From the NCBI GenBank assembly GCA_018819265.1, contig JAHJQI010000006.1:1-58747 (forward strand): a stretch of DNA of 58,747 bases. Direction: 5' to 3'. Below the pieces are notes generated by a model. It saw nothing but the letters and a program-made list of their open reading frames with translations, was not told where the DNA came from and searched no databases. The position numbers were made by a program, and so were the translations under genes. Below, piece by piece: positions 25,674-35,239 of this stretch. Within the stretch, counting starts at the first letter, position 1, and each line of letters begins with the position of its first letter. This DNA is from Alphaproteobacteria bacterium. Its GTDB lineage: Bacteria > Pseudomonadota > Alphaproteobacteria > Rhizobiales > Hyphomicrobiaceae.

Positions 25674-26909
25674 TCACATCCGGCCCATACGCACGTCCTC
25701 TTCGGGGTTCGCCGAGATCTTATGAATCGAAAGATCCGCACCGCGGCGCTGATCTTCGTCGCTCATCCGGAAGCCGATGGCGGCATCGACGAGCGTATAG
25801 ATCACAAGGCCGGCCGCGAAGCCGTAGGCCGAGCCCAGAAGCGAGCCGGCAATCTGGCTCCCGAGCGTCACGCCGCCAAGACCGCCAAGCGCTTCGAGGC
25901 CGAAGATACCACAAGCGATCCCGCCCCACAGGCCGCACAGCCCATGCAGCGGCCACACGCCGAGCACGTCGTCGATTTTCCACTTGTTCTGCGCGAGCTG
26001 GAACATCTGCACGAACAACCCGCCCGCAACGAGCCCCACCACCAGCGAACCGACCGGATGCATCACATCCGAACCCGCGCACACCGCGACAAGACCGGCC
26101 AGCGCGCCGTTATGCACGAAGCCCGGGTCGTTACGTCCGATGACCAGCGCGGAAAGGATGCCGCCGGCCATCGCCATCAACGAGTTCATTGCCACGAGAC
26201 CCGACACGCCCGACAGGCTCTGCGCACTCATCACGTTGAAGCCGAACCACCCGACGCACAGCATCCACGAGCCCATCGCCAGCCAGGGAATCGACGATGG
26301 CGGAATCCCGTGGCTGCCGCCCTTGTCGTACCGCCCCGCCCGGGGACCGAGCTTCAGGACGGCGCCCAGCGCCACCCATCCGCCGAACGCATGCACCACG
26401 ATCGACCCCGCGAAGTCGTGGAAGTTCGCGCCGAACATGCCTTTGAAGACATCCGCCTGCAGTCCGAAGTTGCTGTTCCAGACCGCGCCCTCGATGATTG
26501 GATAGCCAACGCCGACGATCATCGCCGTCGCCAGGCACTGCGGCCAGAACTTCGCGCGCTCCGCGATGCCGCCGGACACGATGGCCGGGATCGCCGCAGC
26601 GAACGTGCAAAGAAAGAAGAACTTGACGAGCGAGATGCCCTGCGGCCCGAAGCCTTCGACACCGGCGGCGCCTGTGAGCGCCGATGCGCTGACGAGGAAC
26701 GTCACCCCGTAAGCCACCCAGTAGCCGATGAAGAAGTAGGTCACCGTCGAGATTGCGAAGTCGACCAGGATCTTGACGAGCGCGTTGACCTGGTTCTTGT
26801 GGCGGACCGTGCCGACCTCGAGGAACGCGAACCCGCCATGCATGGCAAAGACCAGGATCGCACCGATCAGAAGGAAGAAGACGTCCGCGCCGTGCTGCAG
26901 CTCAACCAT
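25674..26909 (-). CDS. Ammonium transporter (Amt family), second copy
   Basis: A 411-residue channel-type ammonium transporter with eleven predicted helices. GGFAFLEVGTVRHKNQVNALVKILVDFAIS and DFAGSIVVHAFGGW carry the first pore histidine; VWPLHGLCGLWGGIACGIFG carries the second. It has no cleaved signal peptide and no adjacent glnK, unlike the amtB at 50430, from which it is clearly diverged (for example VRHKNQ versus VRSKNV). A GGGGGA ribosome site lies seven bases before the ATG. No sigma-54 box was found upstream, so its control may differ from that of the glnK-amtB pair. Confidence 0.93.
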   Translation of the reverse strand: MVELQHGADVFFLLIGAILVFAMHGGFAFLEVGTVRHKNQVNALVKILVDFAISTVTYFFIGYWVAYGVTFLVSASALTGAAGVEGFGPQGISLVKFFFLCTFAAAIPAIVSGGIAERAKFWPQCLATAMIVGVGYPIIEGAVWNSNFGLQADVFKGMFGANFHDFAGSIVVHAFGGWVALGAVLKLGPRAGRYDKGGSHGIPPSSIPWLAMGSWMLCVGWFGFNVMSAQSLSGVSGLVAMNSLMAMAGGILSALVIGRNDPGFVHNGALAGLVAVCAGSDVMHPVGSLVVGLVAGGLFVQMFQLAQNKWKIDDVLGVWPLHGLCGLWGGIACGIFGLEALGGLGGVTLGSQIAGSLLGSAYGFAAGLVIYTLVDAAIGFRMSDEDQRRGADLSIHKISANPEEDVRMGRM

Positions 26910-27115
26910 GCAGTTCCCCCGAGCTCATCTATCGATGATTGTTGTTCAGACCGGTTGCCGCGCAAGGCATCATCTTGCACGCCAATTCGGCAAACGACCA
27001 ATTTTTGCGCCTGTTTTCAAGGCGCGGGTGAGCCGGGTTCCAGCAATTTGCGAATGCCAGAGACCAGAAAGCAACCAACCCGGAGAAATGATTATATTTT
27101 AGGCGATCATGGAGC
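26910..27115. other. Upstream region of the second amt gene
   Basis: This stretch holds the amt promoter. I looked for a TGGCAC-N5-TTGC sigma-54 box on the minus strand and found only mis-spaced candidates. Nothing else is recognised. Confidence 0.35.
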
Positions 27116-27148
27116 AAAAATGCCCGGATTATCGGCAATCCGGGCATT
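27116..27148 (-). terminator. Rho-independent terminator
   Basis: AATGCCCGGATT and AATCCGGGCATT form a 12-bp stem with a six-base loop; on the minus strand TTTTTG follows. It ends the transcript of the unrecognised gene whose stop is at 27188. Confidence 0.88.
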
Positions 27149-27187
27149 CGCTTTATCAGCTTATCCACATCAACAACCGGTCGCCGC

Positions 27188-28102
27188 TCAGCGCACCCGC
27201 CGGGGATTCTTGTAGAGATCGGCTTCCTGGTGCTCGAGCGACGGCTGCAACCGACCGGCTATCACGTCTTTCCACAGCCGCCACAAATGCCCGCGCGCGC
27301 CGCGGTTGAAGATGATCATGCCGGCGAATAGCTTCAGCACCGTCAGGAGCTTCTTGTCCGCATATTCGGTCTTGAGCCCGCACTTCCACTTGCCCGCAAT
27401 CGACGTGATCTGACCGTCGACGTAACCGATATTGTTGTTGTTCTGATCGTAAAGCGTGTAGTCGCCGCCGACGTTGATGAACGCCCGCTGCAACCGGAAG
27501 TACTCCGGCTTGCCGTCCCGCATCAGGAAGAACGAGAAGTGCTCCGGAAACAGCGGCAATTTGAACGCCGAGCGCTCCAGATAGATGATGAAATCATCAT
27601 CGTCGGTGTTGATGGAATAGGCCGTTACGGGCAGGCCCCGCGCGCCCATCGTCAACTGCAGGCTGCGTCCGATCATCAGATCCATGGTCGCCTTCCAGCC
27701 CATGCTCTTCGTAAAGAGCTTGAAGATCAGGCGGCGGTCCATGCCCGTGTTTTCTTTCCAGGGAGTCTTGCGATAACCCATGAGGCCGGTCCGTTCGCCG
27801 TTCTCGATCACGTCGGCATAGATATCCATGTCCTGCGTGAACTGCCTTGAGCGAGCGCGGTTGCGGTGGCGCTTGTAGACGCCGAACTCTGTCGGGTTGA
27901 GATCGGTCAGCCAGACGTCGATGACGAACTTGTGCCACTCCTTGTCGGATGTGGACGCCCGCGCCGTGCGATTTGAGATTTTCGCTTCGCCGCCATCGGC
28001 GGCTTCATCGGCCCGCGTCCGCTGCAGGACCTCTGCCCGCGCCTCGCGTGCCGCATCGTCGGCGGCGGCATTCGCTTCTGCCATAATCGCGCTCGTAGCC
28101 AT
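27188..28102 (-). CDS. Unrecognised conserved-looking protein, 304 residues
   Basis: I do not recognise this protein. The first 50 residues are Ala/Arg-rich and probably disordered. The rest looks globular, with many aromatic residues (WHKFVIDVWLTDLNPTEFGVY, FSFFLMRDGKPEYFRLQRAF). The segment FINVGGDYTLYDQNNNNIGYVDGQI resembles the beta-hairpin of tubby/LURP-one-type membrane-binding folds, but this is weak. There is no signal peptide; one moderately hydrophobic stretch (LLTVLKLFAGMIIFNRG) near residue 265 might contact membrane. It has its own terminator and lies alone between amt and yggS. Confidence 0.7.
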   Translation of the reverse strand: MATSAIMAEANAAADDAAREARAEVLQRTRADEAADGGEAKISNRTARASTSDKEWHKFVIDVWLTDLNPTEFGVYKRHRNRARSRQFTQDMDIYADVIENGERTGLMGYRKTPWKENTGMDRRLIFKLFTKSMGWKATMDLMIGRSLQLTMGARGLPVTAYSINTDDDDFIIYLERSAFKLPLFPEHFSFFLMRDGKPEYFRLQRAFINVGGDYTLYDQNNNNIGYVDGQITSIAGKWKCGLKTEYADKKLLTVLKLFAGMIIFNRGARGHLWRLWKDVIAGRLQPSLEHQEADLYKNPRRVR

Positions 28103-28245
28103 TTTGGCCTGCCTCGTCGTCTATGACGCCCGCACCAACGCGAATCACTTTCCCGAGACGTTAACATTTTATAAACAGCTGACGAACAGGCTACCCCCTA
28201 TCGGAGCTGAATCCCCCCGAATAACTCTTTCCATCCCAATCCCCA

Positions 28246-28914
28246 TCACCCCCGCCCGCCGAAAATCGCCGAGCCGACGCGCACGTGTGTCGCACCCAGT
28301 TCCACGGCTGTCGTGAAGTCGCCAGACATCCCCATGCTGAGGCTTTCGAGGCCCAGTTCACCGGCAAGCTTCGCAAGAAACGCGAAATGGATCGCCGGCT
28401 CTTCATCGACTGGCGGAATGCACATCAGCCCGGCGATCTCCAGAAGAAGTTCGTCACGGCACAACGAAAGAAGCGCCCCAACCTCTGCCGGCGCCACCCC
28501 CGCCTTCTGATCCTCCTCGCCGGTATTGACTTGGATGAAGAGAGGAATCCGCTTGTTCTGCCTGTCCATCTCTGCGGCCAGCAACCGCGCGATCTTCGGA
28601 CGGTCGACGGAGTGGATAACGTCGAATAGCGCCACCGCCTCCTTGACCTTGTTGGATTGCAGCGGTCCGATGAGATGCAGCGTCAGGTCGGGAAAGTCCT
28701 CGCGCAGTGCCGGCCATTTGCCCTGGGCTTCCTGGACGCGGTTCTCGCCGAAGTGCCGCTGCCCGGCATCGAGTACCGGCCGGATCTCGTCCGCCCCGAA
28801 CGTCTTCGACACCGCGATCAGCCTAACGTCGTGAGCGTCGCGTCCGACGCCCCTCGCGGCCTCTGCGATCTGCGCACCCACACCGGCCAATCGGCAAGCA
28901 ACGTCTTCAGACAA
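28246..28914 (-). CDS. YggS-family PLP homeostasis protein
   Basis: A 222-residue PLP-binding protein of the YggS/PROSC family, which buffers pyridoxal phosphate and influences amino-acid pools. VRLIAVSKTFGADEI holds the PLP lysine; HFGENRVQEAQGKW, LHLIGPLQSNK and GLESLSMGMSGDFTTAVELGATHVRVGSAIFG are family hallmarks. No ATG precedes the domain. The TTG at 28914, with GGGAG upstream, gives the usual MSEDVACRL-like start; a TTG five codons earlier is the alternative. Confidence 0.9.
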   Translation of the reverse strand: MSEDVACRLAGVGAQIAEAARGVGRDAHDVRLIAVSKTFGADEIRPVLDAGQRHFGENRVQEAQGKWPALREDFPDLTLHLIGPLQSNKVKEAVALFDVIHSVDRPKIARLLAAEMDRQNKRIPLFIQVNTGEEDQKAGVAPAEVGALLSLCRDELLLEIAGLMCIPPVDEEPAIHFAFLAKLAGELGLESLSMGMSGDFTTAVELGATHVRVGSAIFGGRG

Positions 28915-29031
28915 TTCGCATTCTCCCAACTTGCAAATAAGAACAAAGCATGTACAAATTACCCAGTCAATCCACGAGTTCCGCCACCGGGCCCCGATGC
29001 CCTATATCTTACAGCGTGCAGGACAGGTATC

Positions 29032-29400
29032 ATGAGTGACATAACCGACTTCCGCTTCAGTGAGCTTGAGAAACGCATGATCAACGCCGAGGATCTTATT
29101 GCGGACTTGCCCCACACGATGAACCTGCGGCTTGAGACAATCGTCGGCGCGCAGCACGAAGTGGCAGCCCGCCTCGGACTGATGGACAAGCAGCTCTCCA
29201 TTTTGGTTCGTGACGTGCGCGATATGCGCGGCGGCGTCACCCGCCAGCTCGCCGAGCAAGACAAGCGTCTGAACCAACTGGAACAGCGCCTCGATCGGGT
29301 CGAGCAGCGCCTCGACGGTCTCGATCAGCGCCTCGACGGTATCGAGCAGCACCTGGTAAGCATCGACGGCAAGCTCCAGCAACTGCTCGATCGCGGCTGA
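29032..29400 (+). CDS. Small coiled-coil protein
   Basis: A 122-residue acidic protein without a known domain. The C-terminal half is a regular coiled coil with near-perfect repeats of about seven and fourteen residues (EQRLDRVEQRLDGLDQRLDG), and the first half is helical too. There is no signal peptide or membrane segment. It begins at ATG 29032 after GGACAGG. It precedes leuS by 163 bases. It may be a scaffold or a small structural protein; no function can be assigned. Confidence 0.65.
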   Translation: MSDITDFRFSELEKRMINAEDLIADLPHTMNLRLETIVGAQHEVAARLGLMDKQLSILVRDVRDMRGGVTRQLAEQDKRLNQLEQRLDRVEQRLDGLDQRLDGIEQHLVSIDGKLQQLLDRG

Positions 29401-29480
29401 TTGCGTAAACCCACGCGCTTGACCCCCGCCTGCCTTTGCGGTCATCTCCCGCGCGACATCACGAAAATAACCGGAACGCA

Positions 29481-29504
29481 CCAACTCCGGCATTCGAGTG
29501 TTGG
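29481..29504. repeat. Degenerate single copy of the short-hairpin family upstream of leuS
   Basis: CCAACTC, a ten-base loop CGGCATTCGA, then GTGTTGG, followed by GCAAACAC. Stem, loop and linker all resemble the arrays at 58213 (CCAACAC, CGGTTTACCGA, GTGTTGG, CAAACACC). It ends 60 bases before the leuS start. Confidence 0.65.
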
Positions 29505-29563
29505 GCAAACACAGATTCCGACACCGGCCTGCCGCGTGCCGGACCAGCAAGAAGACGGACCCC

Positions 29564-32191
29564 ATGGCAGTCGAACGCTATAACGCCCCCGAGCGCGAAC
29601 CCCACTGGCAGCGCGTGTGGGAAGAGGCCGGCCTCTTCGCCGCCAACGCCGATTCGCAGCGCCCCAAGTGCTACATCCTGGAAATGTTTCCCTATCCGTC
29701 CGGCCGTATCCACGTCGGACATTCGCGCAACTACACGATGGGCGACGTGCTCGCGCGCTATAAACGCGCCAAGGGTTTCAACGTCCTCCACCCGATGGGC
29801 TGGGACGCATTCGGCATGCCGGCCGAAAATGCTGCGATGGAGCGCAAGGTCCATCCCGGAGACTGGACACGCCAGAACATCGCCGCCATGCGCGAACAGC
29901 TCAAATCGATGGGCTTCGCAATCGACTGGAGCCGCGAATTCGCGACCTGCGATGTCGACTACTACAAGCACCAGCAGCGGCTGTTCCTCGACTTGCTCGC
30001 CCATGATCTGGTCTACCGCAAATCCTCGAAGGTCAACTGGGACCCGGTCGACAACACCGTGCTTGCCAACGAACAGGTGATCGATGGCCGCGGCTGGCGT
30101 TCGGGCGCGCTTGTCGAGCAGCGCGAACTGACCCAGTGGTTCTTCCGCATTACCAAGTATGGCGACGAACTGCTCGAAGCCCTAGGCACTCTCGACCAGT
30201 GGCCCGAGAAGGTCCGCCACATGCAGGCCAACTGGATCGGCCGCTCGGAAGGCGCACTCATCCGCTGGGCGCTCGACTCGCAGACGGCTACGAAAGGCAT
30301 CACCGAAGTCGAGGTTTTCACGACCCGCCCCGATACGCTGTTCGGCGCCTCCTTCCTGGCCATCGCTCCCGATCACCCGCTTGCCAGGGCCGCCGCCGAG
30401 GACAACCGGCGGCTCGCCACGTTCTGCGAGGAATGCCGCCGCCTCGGCACATCCGTCGCCGACCTCGAAAGCGCCGAAAAAAAGGGCGTCGACACCGGCA
30501 TACGCGTCAAGCATCCCTTCGACCCGGACTGGCTGCTGCCGGTGTGGGTGGCGAATTTCGTCCTCATGGACTACGGCACGGGCGCCATTTTCGGCTGCCC
30601 CTCCGGCGACCAGCGCGACCTCGAATTCGCGCGCGCCTATGACCTGCCGGTGATCCCGGTCGTGCTGCCTGCCGGTGCCGAACCGGCGAGCTTCGAAATC
30701 GGCGACGAAGCCGTCGACGGCGCCGGAACCATGATCAATTCCCGCTTCCTTGACGGCCTCGACCCCGCAGCCGCGTTCGAAGAAGCCGTCTCCCGCCTCG
30801 AAAAGCAAAAGCTCGCAGGCAAGCCGGTCGCCATCCGCAAGGTCAACTTCCGCCTGCGTGACTGGGGCATCTCGCGCCAGCGTTACTGGGGCTGCCCGAT
30901 CCCTGTCATCCACTGCAAGGACTGTGGCGTTGTCCCCGTCCCCGCCAAGGACCTACCCATCGAACTCCCCGACGACGCCACCTTCGACGTCCCCGGGAAC
31001 CCGCTCGAGCGTCACCCGACCTGGAAGAACGTCGATTGCCCGACCTGCGGCGGGTCCGCCCGGCGCGAAACCGACACTATGGATACCTTCGTCGATTCCT
31101 CCTGGTACTTCGTCCGCTTCACCGCTCCGCACGCCGCAACCCCCGTCGACCCCAAGGCCGCCGCCTACTGGCTACCGGTCGACCAGTACATCGGCGGCGT
31201 CGAGCACGCGATTTTGCACCTTCTTTATTCGCGCTTTTTCTTCCGCGCCATTTCCGATGCCGGCCACGCCCCTGCGGGCGGCGCAAACCTGCGCGAACCC
31301 TTCGCGGCGCTGTTCACGCAAGGCATGGTCACCCACGAGACCTATAAGGCCGCCAATGGCGCCTGGCTGCCGCCTGAAGCCGTGACGCTCGAAAGCGACG
31401 GTGCCAACCGCACGGCGAAAGAAACCGGGACCGGCATGCCCGTCACCATCGGCTCCATCGAGAAGATGTCGAAGTCGAAAAAGAACGTCATCGATCTCGA
31501 CGCCTTCATCGGCAGCTACGGCGCCGATACCGCCCGCTGGTTCGTCCTTTCCGACAGCCCGCCCGAGCGCGACGTGATCTACACCGACGTCGGCGTCGAG
31601 GGTGCCCGCCGCTTCGTTCAGCGCATTTGGCGCCTCATCAACGAAATGGCCGAAAAGTCTTCTCCTAAGGACACTGAAAAGCCAGGGAATTTTGGCCCTG
31701 AGGCGAACGAATTGCGCCGCGCCGTCCACAAGACTCTGCATAACGTCGGCCGCAACATTGAGGGCCTGCGCTTCAACGTTGCCGTCGCCTCGCTCTATGA
31801 ACTGGCCAACGTTCTCGCTTCGTCCCTGCAAAAAGGCGGCGTCGGCCACGCCTGGGCCCTGCGCGAGGCCGCCGAAATGACTGTACAAATGATCGCCCCA
31901 ATGATGCCGCACCTTGCCGAGGAGTGCTGGTCGCGGCTTGGTTACAACACCCTTCTCACCAATCAGCCCTGGCCTGAGGCCGATCCGGCCTTGCTCGTTG
32001 ACGATGAGATCACCATTGCCGTACAGGTGAATGGCAAACGGCGCGACGAACTGAAGATCGCCCGCGACGCCTCCAGGGAAGACGTGGAGGCCGCCGCATT
32101 GGCGCTTGAAACGATTGTTCGCGCAATGGAGGGCCGGTCGCCGAGGAAGGTGATCGTCGTTCCGCAGAGGATTGTAAATGTGGTCGTTTAG
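29564..32191 (+). CDS. leuS: Leucyl-tRNA synthetase
   Basis: Class I synthetase charging tRNA-Leu. The HIGH-equivalent [19 protein letters not shown] follows YPSGRI near residue 45, the editing domain contains [25 protein letters not shown], and [13 protein letters not shown] is the KMSKS loop. The anticodon-binding domain and the C-terminal domain ([13 protein letters not shown]) are complete. The start at 29564 ([16 protein letters not shown]) is preferred over an upstream TTG-like extension that overlaps the degenerate hairpin. It overlaps lptE by 14 bases and is the head of leuS-lptE-holA. Confidence 0.97.
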   Translation: MAVERYNAPEREPHWQRVWEEAGLFAANADSQRPKCYILEMFPYPSGRIHVGHSRNYTMGDVLARYKRAKGFNVLHPMGWDAFGMPAENAAMERKVHPGDWTRQNIAAMREQLKSMGFAIDWSREFATCDVDYYKHQQRLFLDLLAHDLVYRKSSKVNWDPVDNTVLANEQVIDGRGWRSGALVEQRELTQWFFRITKYGDELLEALGTLDQWPEKVRHMQANWIGRSEGALIRWALDSQTATKGITEVEVFTTRPDTLFGASFLAIAPDHPLARAAAEDNRRLATFCEECRRLGTSVADLESAEKKGVDTGIRVKHPFDPDWLLPVWVANFVLMDYGTGAIFGCPSGDQRDLEFARAYDLPVIPVVLPAGAEPASFEIGDEAVDGAGTMINSRFLDGLDPAAAFEEAVSRLEKQKLAGKPVAIRKVNFRLRDWGISRQRYWGCPIPVIHCKDCGVVPVPAKDLPIELPDDATFDVPGNPLERHPTWKNVDCPTCGGSARRETDTMDTFVDSSWYFVRFTAPHAATPVDPKAAAYWLPVDQYIGGVEHAILHLLYSRFFFRAISDAGHAPAGGANLREPFAALFTQGMVTHETYKAANGAWLPPEAVTLESDGANRTAKETGTGMPVTIGSIEKMSKSKKNVIDLDAFIGSYGADTARWFVLSDSPPERDVIYTDVGVEGARRFVQRIWRLINEMAEKSSPKDTEKPGNFGPEANELRRAVHKTLHNVGRNIEGLRFNVAVASLYELANVLASSLQKGGVGHAWALREAAEMTVQMIAPMMPHLAEECWSRLGYNTLLTNQPWPEADPALLVDDEITIAVQVNGKRRDELKIARDASREDVEAAALALETIVRAMEGRSPRKVIVVPQRIVNVVV

Positions 32192-32783
32192 GGCGCATCA
32201 GGGGTTTGGCACCAATGGCCGCTCGGCGCAAAGCACCGGCGCAACCGGCCTCCGCGCGCCCGCTCGGCTTACCCGTTGGGCCGCACTCTTCGCGGCGGTG
32301 ATGATCGGACCTCTACTGGCCGCCTGTGGCGATAGCGGCTTTCGCCCGGTGCACGCCGACCTTGGCGGCGTCACGCCAACTTCCCAGAAGCTTGCAAGCC
32401 TCTCGATCGCACCGATCCCCGGCCGCGTCGGACAGCAGCTGCGCAATGAGCTGATCTTTCAGGCAAACGGCGGGGCCGATCCGCTGACGCCGGAATACCG
32501 CCTCGACATCGCCATTCGCGAGGGCATCACCTCGACTCTGGTCCGCCAGACCGGCGATGCCCGTGGGCAGGTCTACAACCTCGACGCCAAGTTCAAGGTT
32601 ACGCGGCTCTCCGACAAGAAGGTCGTGCTCTCCGGCACCAGCTTCGGCCGCGCCGGCTTCGAGCGCTTCGACTCGATCTATTCCAACGTCCGCGCCCGTC
32701 GCGACGCCGAGGACCGCGCCGCCAAAACCGTTGCGGTCGACATGAAGGCCCGGCTTGCCGCATTCCTGGCCGCGTCCGCGTAA
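32178..32783 (+). CDS. lptE: LPS-assembly lipoprotein LptE
   Basis: LptE plugs the LptD barrel in the outer membrane and helps insert lipopolysaccharide. The product has a signal sequence with lipobox [15 protein letters not shown], the opening typical of alphaproteobacterial LptE, and a mixed alpha/beta domain ([20 protein letters not shown]). The annotated start overlaps leuS; an N-terminal extension of about 30 residues precedes the hydrophobic core, so a downstream start is possible, but none is clearly better. It lies between leuS and holA as in most alphaproteobacteria. Confidence 0.88.
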   Translation: MWSFRAHQGFGTNGRSAQSTGATGLRAPARLTRWAALFAAVMIGPLLAACGDSGFRPVHADLGGVTPTSQKLASLSIAPIPGRVGQQLRNELIFQANGGADPLTPEYRLDIAIREGITSTLVRQTGDARGQVYNLDAKFKVTRLSDKKVVLSGTSFGRAGFERFDSIYSNVRARRDAEDRAAKTVAVDMKARLAAFLAASA

Positions 32784-32826
32784 TTTGCCGCTCGGCGCCG
32801 GCCCAACCTGCGACAGTGTTGAACCG

Positions 32827-33855
32827 ATGGTCGCAATCAAAAGCCATGAGGCTGCCCGCTTTCTGAAAGCGCCCGACCGCTCCATTTCTGCGGTGCTCGC
32901 CTATGGCACCGACGCGGGCCTCGTCTCGGAACGCGCCCGGTCTGCGGCGAAAGCCTGGGCCGGCCTCGATGACCCGCCTTCCGAGATCACCCGCCTCGAC
33001 GACGCCGATCTCGAAACGGATCCCGACCGCCTCGCGGTGGAACTCATGACGGTGCCGATGTTCGGCGGCCGCAAGATCGTCCTCTCGAGCACGGGACGCC
33101 GCGTCAACGCCGCCCTCCTCAAGGAACTCATCGAACCTGGACCGCTGCCCGGCGTACTGATCGTCGAAGCCGGCAATCTCAAGCCCACCGACAAGATCCG
33201 CAGCCTGTTCGAGAAGGCCAAGCACGCCGCCGCCATTGCGTGTTTTCCCGACGAAGGCCGCGACCTTGCCGCACTCGTCGACGAAGAGGTCAGAGCCGCG
33301 AAACTGACGATCGCGCCCGAAGCCCGCGAAGTGCTACTGGCCCAGCTCGGGGCCGACCGCGTCCTGTCGCGCGGCGAAATCGCCAAGCTCGTGCTCTACT
33401 GCTCGGGCCGCAAGCGCATCGAACTTGACGACGTCGAAGCCGTCGTCAGCGACGCTTCAGAACTCGGTGTCGATCGCATCGTCGATGCGGTCGCCGGCGG
33501 CGAACCCGGCATCGCCATCAAGGAACTCTCCCGCGCGCTCAATTCCGGCGAAAGCCCGCAGACGGTCATCATCGCCTTGCAGCGCCACTTCATGCGCCTG
33601 CACCGCATCCAGGCGGATGTGACGAGCGGGCGCGCGATCGCCGACGCCGTGAAGGCGCTGCGACCGCCGTTGCATTACAAGCAGAAGAATTCCGTCGCCG
33701 CACAGGTCCGCAAATGGCCGATGGCGCATCTCGACCGGGCGCTGGCAGAGATTTCAAAGGCTGCACGAAGCGCTCGGCAGACCGGCTGCCGCGACGACCT
33801 GATCACCGAATCGCTCATCCTGGGACTAGCTCAGCTCGCCCGTATCGCACGTTGA
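32827..33855 (+). CDS. holA: DNA polymerase III delta subunit HolA
   Basis: Delta opens the sliding clamp as part of the clamp loader. The 342 residues carry VLAYGTDAGLVSERARSAAKAW, MTVPMFGGRKIVLSSTG, AAIACFPDEGRDLAALVDEE and the C-terminal helical collar (ALQRHFMRLHRIQADVTSG). The start at 32827 gives the usual MVAIKSHEAARFLKAPD opening. Translation likely depends on the upstream leuS-lptE message, from which it is separated by 43 bases. Confidence 0.93.
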   Translation: MVAIKSHEAARFLKAPDRSISAVLAYGTDAGLVSERARSAAKAWAGLDDPPSEITRLDDADLETDPDRLAVELMTVPMFGGRKIVLSSTGRRVNAALLKELIEPGPLPGVLIVEAGNLKPTDKIRSLFEKAKHAAAIACFPDEGRDLAALVDEEVRAAKLTIAPEAREVLLAQLGADRVLSRGEIAKLVLYCSGRKRIELDDVEAVVSDASELGVDRIVDAVAGGEPGIAIKELSRALNSGESPQTVIIALQRHFMRLHRIQADVTSGRAIADAVKALRPPLHYKQKNSVAAQVRKWPMAHLDRALAEISKAARSARQTGCRDDLITESLILGLAQLARIAR

Positions 33856-33975
33856 GCCGATCAACCGGCGAAGCCGTCCACGGTCGCGGCCATCAGCCAC
33901 CCGCGCTTGCCCTCAATGCCGCGATCCCTATAGTGCCGGCCAAACACACGCCGCAGTGCCTCGAAAAACGCCGCG

Positions 33976-34206
33976 CAACATCGGCTTGCCGAATGTTGGA
34001 AATCAACAAGCAACATCGGCTTGCCGAATGTTGGAAATCAACAAGTAACATCGGCTTGCCGAATGTTGGAAATCAACAAGTAACATCGGCTTGCCGAATG
34101 TTGAAAACCAACAAGCAACACCGGCTTGCACCTGACGCAAGCCTGCGCAGCGTCAGGACGGAGACGTGTTGACTAACATGCTCAACACCGGCTTGCCGAG
34201 TGTTGA
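33976..34206. repeat. Short-hairpin array upstream of the adenosine kinase gene
   Basis: Four 35-bp units (33976, 34011, 34046, 34081) carry stem CAACAT/ATGTTG with loop CGGCTTGCCGA (11 bases, able to form an inner CGG/CCG pair) and linker GAAATCAACAAG. A fifth, incomplete unit starts at 34116. Then comes a different hairpin, CCTGACGC/GCGTCAGG (34131-34157), again with an 11-base loop, and finally a copy with CAACAC/GTGTTG at 34183-34205. The array ends 18 bases before the start codon of the kinase gene. Confidence 0.95.
34166..34206 (+). promoter_or_regulatory. Mutually exclusive hairpins before the adenosine kinase start
   Basis: Three seven-base arms occur in order: GTGTTGA (34166-34172), TCAACAC (34182-34188) and GTGTTGA (34200-34206). 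The middle arm can pair with either neighbour, and the second option uses the 11-base CGGCTTGCCGA loop. The ribosome site AAGGAA and ATG 34225 follow immediately, so the choice could affect translation. The pairing is seen in the sequence; a switching role is inference. Confidence 0.5.
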
Positions 34207-34224
34207 CTAAAAAAAGGAACCAGC

Positions 34225-35220
34225 ATGAGCGACACCCGCTACGACGTCATCGGAATCGGCAATGCCATCGTCGACATCATCGGCCGCTGCGACGACGACT
34301 TCCTGACGAGGCACGACGCACCGAAAGGCCATATGCGCCTCGTCGATGCACCCACCATCGCAGCGCTATACGCCGATATGGGTCCCGCCGTTGAAATCTC
34401 GGGCGGCTCGGCGGCGAACACGCTTGTCGGCGTGTCATCGTTTGGCGGCAACGGCGCGTTCATCGGCAAAGTCGCCGACGACGAGTTCGGTAAGATCTTC
34501 GCCCACGACATTCGCGCCGCCGGCGTCACCTTCAACTCCAAGGCGGTCAACGGCAAGGACCCGACCTCCCGCTCGCTCATCCTCGTCACGCCCGACGGCG
34601 AGCGCACGATGAACACGTTCCTCGGCATCTCGACCGACATTGACGACGGAGAAGTCGACCCCGACGCGATTGAGGCCGCCAAGATCGTCTACCTCGAAGG
34701 CTACCTGTTCGACCGCCCAGATGCGAAGGCAGCCTTCCGCCAGGCCGTAAAGATTGCCAAGGGTGCCGGCCGCAAGGTCGCCCTCACCCTCTCTGATGGC
34801 TTTTGCGTCGACCGCCACCGCGGCGAGTTCATCGAACTGATCCGCGATGGCATCGACATCCTCCTTGCCAACGAGGACGAGATCGTCTCGCTCTACGAGA
34901 CCGCCGACTTCGAGGAAGCCGCCCGCCGCACCATGGCCGATACCGAGCTGGCCGCATTGACCCGCAGCGCCTTGGGATCGACGATCATCTCCAAGGGCGA
35001 GCGCATCGAGATCCCGGTCGACCCCGTCGCCAAGGTCGAGGACAGCACCGGCGCTGGCGACCTCTATGCAGCCGGCTTCCTCTATGGCATCGCAACCGGT
35101 AAGGATCTGGCGACCGCCGGCCGCCTCGGCAGCATCGCCGCCGCCGAAGTCATCAGCCATGTCGGCGCACGCCCGGAATCGAATCTGGCCGAACTGGCCC
35201 GCCGGAAAGGCGTGCTTTGA
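34225..35220 (+). CDS. PfkB-family adenosine kinase-like protein
   Basis: A 331-residue ribokinase-fold sugar/nucleoside kinase. YDVIGIGNAIVDIIGRCDDDFL and GGSAANTLVGVSSFGGNGAFIGKVADDEFG are typical of bacterial proteins annotated as adenosine kinase, and DSTGAGDLYAAGFLYG carries the anion hole and catalytic aspartate. It would phosphorylate adenosine or a related nucleoside in purine salvage; the exact substrate is inferred. It is followed 20 bases later by pyrF, so both may be co-transcribed in nucleotide metabolism. Confidence 0.88.
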   Translation: MSDTRYDVIGIGNAIVDIIGRCDDDFLTRHDAPKGHMRLVDAPTIAALYADMGPAVEISGGSAANTLVGVSSFGGNGAFIGKVADDEFGKIFAHDIRAAGVTFNSKAVNGKDPTSRSLILVTPDGERTMNTFLGISTDIDDGEVDPDAIEAAKIVYLEGYLFDRPDAKAAFRQAVKIAKGAGRKVALTLSDGFCVDRHRGEFIELIRDGIDILLANEDEIVSLYETADFEEAARRTMADTELAALTRSALGSTIISKGERIEIPVDPVAKVEDSTGAGDLYAAGFLYGIATGKDLATAGRLGSIAAAEVISHVGARPESNLAELARRKGVL

Positions 35221-35239
35221 TAATCTGGAACGTCGCGCC

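Noticed and set aside
26910..27100. Sigma-54 promoter of the second ammonium transporter
   Set aside because: CTGGCAT with TTGC was found on the minus strand, but the spacing is seven rather than five bases and the box is too weak.
25722..27215. 497-codon open frame on the plus strand opposite the second amt gene
   Set aside because: Composition and lack of any motif mark it as an antisense shadow of a clear transporter gene.
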